A DNA stretch of 16,945 nucleotides, from contig PWMM01000060.1 in the NCBI GenBank assembly GCA_003558195.1, forward strand, positions 1-16,945, given 5' to 3'. Of this stretch, positions 15,075 to 16,945 are shown one piece after another (position 1 is the stretch's first letter; each line of letters begins with the position of its first letter). Both the position numbers and the translations under genes were made by a program. The notes beneath the pieces are model-generated. The model was given only the letters and a program-made list of their open reading frames with translations. It was not told the DNA's origin and searched no databases. Source of the stretch: Syntrophomonadaceae bacterium (GTDB lineage: Bacteria; Bacillota; Dethiobacteria; DTU022).

Positions 15075-15515
15075 TTAGGCCTGGCCCGGGATAAAGCGTG
15101 CAAAAAGGGGACGTCTTTTTTTAATGCTTTTTCCGGCTGCCCTGGTAAAAAGGGAAACTGCTTTTTTAGCAGAACGGGTAACAGATCGATTGACCGGATT
15201 ATATGAAATAAAGCTAAAAGTATAATGCATGATATGCTGCTGCAAATACCAGTTTTTATCAATGGGTGGTTCTATTTCAGCTATTAATGTTTGTGCAAGA
15301 TAATTATTTATTGCTGCCTTGCGATAAGATTCTAATTCCGGCGGAACTTCAATTACAGGTCGATGTTTGAGATCCCAGTCCATAAGCTTTAGATGATTCA
15401 AATTTCGGCGGCAGATCTGGCAGTTGGCCAGATGTTCTTCTAGTATAATTTTTTCAAGAACACCAAGATCACTGTCGATATACTGTTGCAATAAATCATC
15501 AAATTGTTCATGCAT
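15075..15515 (-). CDS. Zinc-finger anti-sigma factor (no transmembrane helix)
   Basis: This 146-aa protein has an N-terminal zinc-binding anti-sigma domain with the motif H28-x3-C32-x2-C35 (EEHLANCQIC), which clamps a partner ECF sigma factor. It starts 5 bp after the ECF sigma gene, with GGAGG (15526-15530) inside the sigma gene's end, so the pair is co-translated. Unlike most anti-sigmas of this class, no transmembrane segment can be found. The C-terminal half (about 95-146) is strongly basic (SVTRSAKKAV, KSIKKRRPLF) with scattered aromatics. It may be a soluble, redox- or metal-responsive anti-sigma, as in the RsrA/ChrR group, or may bind the membrane peripherally. The signal is unknown. 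Confidence 0.82.
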   Translation of the reverse strand: MHEQFDDLLQQYIDSDLGVLEKIILEEHLANCQICRRNLNHLKLMDWDLKHRPVIEVPPELESYRKAAINNYLAQTLIAEIEPPIDKNWYLQQHIMHYTFSFISYNPVNRSVTRSAKKAVSLFTRAAGKSIKKRRPLFARFIPGQA

Positions 15516-15520
15516 GATAT

Positions 15521-16114
15521 CTAAACCTCCAGGAGTTCACAGGCTTGCATTTTTTGGCGAAGCACCTTTCTGGCCCTGTAGACATTACTTTTCACTGTGT
15601 TCAAAGGTAGAGTAAGAAATGATGCTATCTGTTCATAGCTCATATTTTCATGGTACCGCAAAGTTAGGGCAAGCCTGTAAGATTCAGGCAGTTCAGAGAT
15701 TAGTCCGTCAATTATAGCTTGCGTATCTTTGTAAATAACTTCTTCTTCAATATCTGTTTTCGCTGACAGGAACAACTCGGGGCGAAATGTTTCTTTTGTG
15801 TTTTCATTTTCGCTCCAGTAACTATCAAGGGATGTTTCATCTAATCGGTTTTTTCTACTGTTATTAATCAACGCGTTTATTGCAACTCTCTTTAACCATG
15901 GCAGCAATGGGTATGCTTCATCAAAGGTTTTTAAACCGCGAAATATTTTGATATAGATTTCCTGCATCATATCGAGAGCATCCTCTTTATTTTTGGTATA
16001 GTCATAGCAAATTCTGTAAATATATGCTTCGTATTGGCTGATTAGCTGGTTGTAAGCATATTCGTCATTATCTTTGCAACGCCTGATCAGATTGATCACA
16101 GATGCATCAACCAG
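15521..16114 (-). CDS. ECF (group IV) sigma factor; start uncertain, CTG or GTG
   Basis: This ECF RNA polymerase sigma factor has region 2 (about 10-80; DALDMMQEIYIKIFRGL is the 2.2 core-binding helix) and region 4 (about 140-190; LPESYRLALTLRYHENMSYEQIASFL, then LNTVKSNVYRARKVLRQ as the -35-recognition helix). Start choice: the first canonical start is a GTG at 16097-16099 (192 aa), but it is 23 nt from the only good ribosome binding site, GGAGG (16123-16127). An in-frame CTG at 16112-16114 is 8 nt from that site and would give 197 aa beginning MVDASVINLIRRC. I give the CTG start as more likely; GTG remains possible. The neighbouring anti-sigma gene supports regulation by sequestration. Confidence 0.85.
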   Translation of the reverse strand: MVDASVINLIRRCKDNDEYAYNQLISQYEAYIYRICYDYTKNKEDALDMMQEIYIKIFRGLKTFDEAYPLLPWLKRVAINALINNSRKNRLDETSLDSYWSENENTKETFRPELFLSAKTDIEEEVIYKDTQAIIDGLISELPESYRLALTLRYHENMSYEQIASFLTLPLNTVKSNVYRARKVLRQKMQACELLEV

Positions 16115-16149
16115 CTTGTCCGCCTCCAGTAAAAAGTACTCTATGGTTA

Positions 16150-16179
16150 ATAATACCTCAGGTGTTGGAAAAAGTTGCA
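16150..16179 (-). promoter_or_regulatory. Possible promoter of the ECF sigma operon (ECF-like)
   Basis: On the minus strand TGCAAC (16174-16179), containing the AAC core common in ECF -35 elements, is followed after 18 bp by TATTAT (16150-16155). The predicted start is about 30 bp upstream of the coding region. Autoregulation by the ECF factor is plausible but not shown. A weaker sigma-A-like pair (TTGCTG-N17-TAAAAC) lies further upstream. Confidence 0.3.
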
Positions 16180-16328
16180 GTAAATATTATTTATGTTTTA
16201 CTTTTATTAACTAAAAACAGCAAATTAACTTAGCTGGCTTTTTTAAGAAAGTTGTAGAAAGGGTATTGTGGTGCAAGGTGAAAAATCTTAATCAATTATG
16301 TGCTTGCCGAGCATATTAAAGCAAATAA

Positions 16329-16357
16329 GAAAGCCCCGGCGTTTAGCCGGGGCTTTC
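16329..16357 (-). terminator. Intrinsic terminator of the HU gene
   Basis: GAAAGCCCCGGC (16329-16340), a 5-nt loop and GCCGGGGCTTTC (16346-16357) form a perfect 12-bp GC-rich stem 11 nt past the HU stop. The minus-strand flank is U-rich (CTTTCTTATTTG). Confidence 0.88.
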
Positions 16358-16368
16358 AATATATATGA

Positions 16369-16641
16369 CTATTTAACTTTTTCTTTAAGTGCTTTCCCTG
16401 CTTTAAATGCCGGAACTTTTTGAGCAGCTATTTTTATAGTTTCGCCGGTGCTTGGATTACGCCCTTCTCTTGCCTCTCTTTTGCGGACTTCGAAGGTGCC
16501 AAATCCAACCAGCTGTACTTTTTCTCCCTTGGCCAGTGTGTCTGTAATAGAATCAAGAACTGCATTAACGGCTTTCTCTGAATCTTTTTTCATCATGCCA
16601 GTTTTTTCTACCACGTGATCTACTAATTCGGTTTTATTCAT
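16369..16641 (-). CDS. hup: HU family nucleoid DNA-binding protein
   Basis: This 90-aa HU (histone-like, DNABII) protein binds and bends DNA as a dimer. The full family pattern is present: MNKTELVDHVVEKTG (1-15), the dimerisation helices, VQLVGFGTFEVRKREAREGRNPSTGE (43-68) with the flexible DNA-binding arm, and the arm-tip proline in RNPSTG. IKIAAQKVPAFKAGKALKEKV closes it. Length is exactly that of Bacillus-type HU. GGGAG (16653-16657) is 11 nt from the ATG. The leader upstream is long (about 265 nt) and carries a c-di-GMP-I riboswitch and hairpins, which is unusual for a gene normally considered housekeeping. The gene ends in a strong terminator and appears monocistronic. Confidence 0.95.
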   Translation of the reverse strand: MNKTELVDHVVEKTGMMKKDSEKAVNAVLDSITDTLAKGEKVQLVGFGTFEVRKREAREGRNPSTGETIKIAAQKVPAFKAGKALKEKVK

Positions 16642-16747
16642 TTAGTAAACAGCTCCCTAAAAAAATTGTATTAGTTTTAATAAATTGAAGTTGCAAGCTT
16701 AATACATTTGAACTTACTGCTAAAGCAACACCACCTCCGTTAAGCAT
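16634..16747 (-). other. Short ORF with an orphan Shine-Dalgarno in the HU leader (uncertain coding)
   Basis: A 37-codon ATG frame (16747 to 16634) runs through the leader and ends in TAA overlapping the first codons of HU. No ribosome binding site precedes its ATG. A strong GGAGGTGG instead lies inside it at codons 4-6 (16731-16738), with no usable start codon in any frame behind it beyond a two- or three-codon stub. The predicted peptide is hydrophobic and includes AVSSNVLSLQLQ and LGSCLLNE. It could be a leader peptide, the decayed start of a replaced gene, or chance. Confidence 0.25.
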
Positions 16748-16770
16748 TATATTTTAGTAAATGTAAGTTA

Positions 16771-16791
16771 AGGCAACCACAGGGGCTGCCT
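16771..16791 (-). ncRNA. Second hairpin in the HU leader (terminator/attenuator-like)
   Basis: On the minus strand AGGCAGCC (16784-16791), loop CCTGT and GGTTGCCT (16771-16778) form an 8-bp stem with one G-U pair, followed by TAACTTACATTTACT, only moderately U-rich. Its UUGCCU arm can also pair with AGGCAA (16823-16828) of the upstream terminator hairpin, so alternative folding is possible. Confidence 0.45.
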
Positions 16792-16812
16792 CGGGCATAA
16801 CTCGTGCTGATT

Positions 16813-16842
16813 AAAAAACATTTTGCCTCGGCAACCTGGCAA
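16813..16842 (-). terminator. Terminator-like hairpin overlapping the riboswitch 3' side
   Basis: On the minus strand TTGCC (16838-16842), a 10-nt loop and GGCAA (16823-16827) pair, followed by AATG and six U's (16813-16818). The 5' arm and the loop are also needed for the aptamer fold (P3 side and GGTTGCC). Ligand-bound aptamer and terminator should therefore exclude each other, predicting that c-di-GMP turns the gene ON. The stem is short, so this is tentative. Confidence 0.45.
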
Positions 16843-16900
16843 TCCTACTAAAGGACCCATGGCTTTGCGTCCCCATATTACTATGAGTTTGCCCTTTTCC
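16828..16900 (-). ncRNA. Cyclic di-GMP-I riboswitch (GEMM-I) aptamer upstream of HU
   Basis: The minus strand shows the diagnostic c-di-GMP-I elements in order: AAAAGGGCAAAC (start of the junction), a 6-bp stem CTCATA/TATGGG (16882-16887 with 16872-16877) capped by the GNRA tetraloop GTAA (16878-16881), the strongly conserved GGACGCAAAGCC (16861-16872), a second stem GTCCT/AGGAT, then GCC-A-GGTTGCCGA (16828-16840). The GNRA loop is the one that docks on a receptor in this class. The aptamer lies 15-20 nt downstream of a near-perfect promoter and points to the HU gene. It binds the bacterial second messenger c-di-GMP in this RNA class. The closest coding gene downstream is HU, so control of HU is the simplest inference. 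Confidence 0.9.
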
Positions 16901-16911
16901 TGCATATTTGC

Positions 16912-16940
16912 ATTATATAAAGCAATAGACTGCAAGTCAA
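16912..16940 (-). promoter_or_regulatory. Strong sigma-A promoter driving the riboswitch/HU transcript
   Basis: Minus-strand TTGACT (16935-16940, 5 of 6) and a perfect TATAAT (16912-16917) are separated by exactly 17 bp. Transcription would start near 16905, immediately before the aptamer. A second, weaker box (TTGCCT-N19-TATAAT, -10 at 16746-16751) occurs downstream of the riboswitch and might give constitutive HU transcripts. Confidence 0.8.
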
Positions 16941-16945
16941 TAAAA

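Noticed and set aside
1..16945. Mobile elements, CRISPR arrays, prophage or defence system
   Set aside because: No transposase, integrase, direct repeat array, tRNA or known defence gene was found; gene content looks like ordinary chromosome.

Overview
The window looks like part of the chromosome of an anaerobic, endospore-forming Clostridia-type Firmicute. I estimate a low-to-middling G+C of roughly 40 %. The clues are strong AGGAGG-type ribosome binding sites with frequent TTG/GTG starts, a two-subunit ferredoxin-dependent 2-oxoacid oxidoreductase, a YtfI-YtfJ (GerW) sporulation gene pair, an iron-sulfur-flavoprotein-like gene, and a c-di-GMP-I riboswitch. No mobile element, CRISPR array, tRNA or rRNA was seen.

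Layout. (1) Bases 1-992: the 5' part of an aspartate kinase gene (minus) is divergent from an iron-sulfur-flavoprotein-type reductase (plus). (2) 1111-5486: a large MalT/LAL-type LuxR regulator (plus) converges on and overlaps by 7 bp a minus-strand pair, an alpha/beta hydrolase followed by an overlapping 65-aa conserved small protein. (3) 5461-6642: a short TspO/MBR membrane protein (minus) with its own terminator is divergent from an L-2-amino-thiazoline-4-carboxylate hydrolase-family protein (plus, TTG start). (4) 6643-9242: korAB (minus), overlapping by 10 bp. (5) 9567-13807: a 1033-aa multi-PAS/GAF/GGDEF/HD-GYP protein, followed 20 bp later by a serine beta-lactamase-fold hydrolase (plus). 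(6) 13920-16114: a minus-strand run of ECF sigma factor, zinc-finger anti-sigma, DUF2953 (YtfI) and GerW (YtfJ). (7) 16329-16940: an HU gene with a strong terminator. Its leader starts at a near-consensus sigma-A promoter and carries a c-di-GMP-I (GEMM-I) riboswitch.

How the genes may work together. The strongest non-coding signal is the promoter, c-di-GMP-I aptamer, terminator-like hairpins and HU gene at the right end. The same window encodes a protein with intact c-di-GMP synthesis (GGDEF plus I-site) and hydrolysis (HD-GYP) motifs, so both a maker/breaker and a sensor of this second messenger are present. The sigma/anti-sigma/YtfI/YtfJ cluster suggests that a sporulation or envelope module is tied to an ECF factor. 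These functional links are inferred from gene order and motifs, not shown by the sequence alone.
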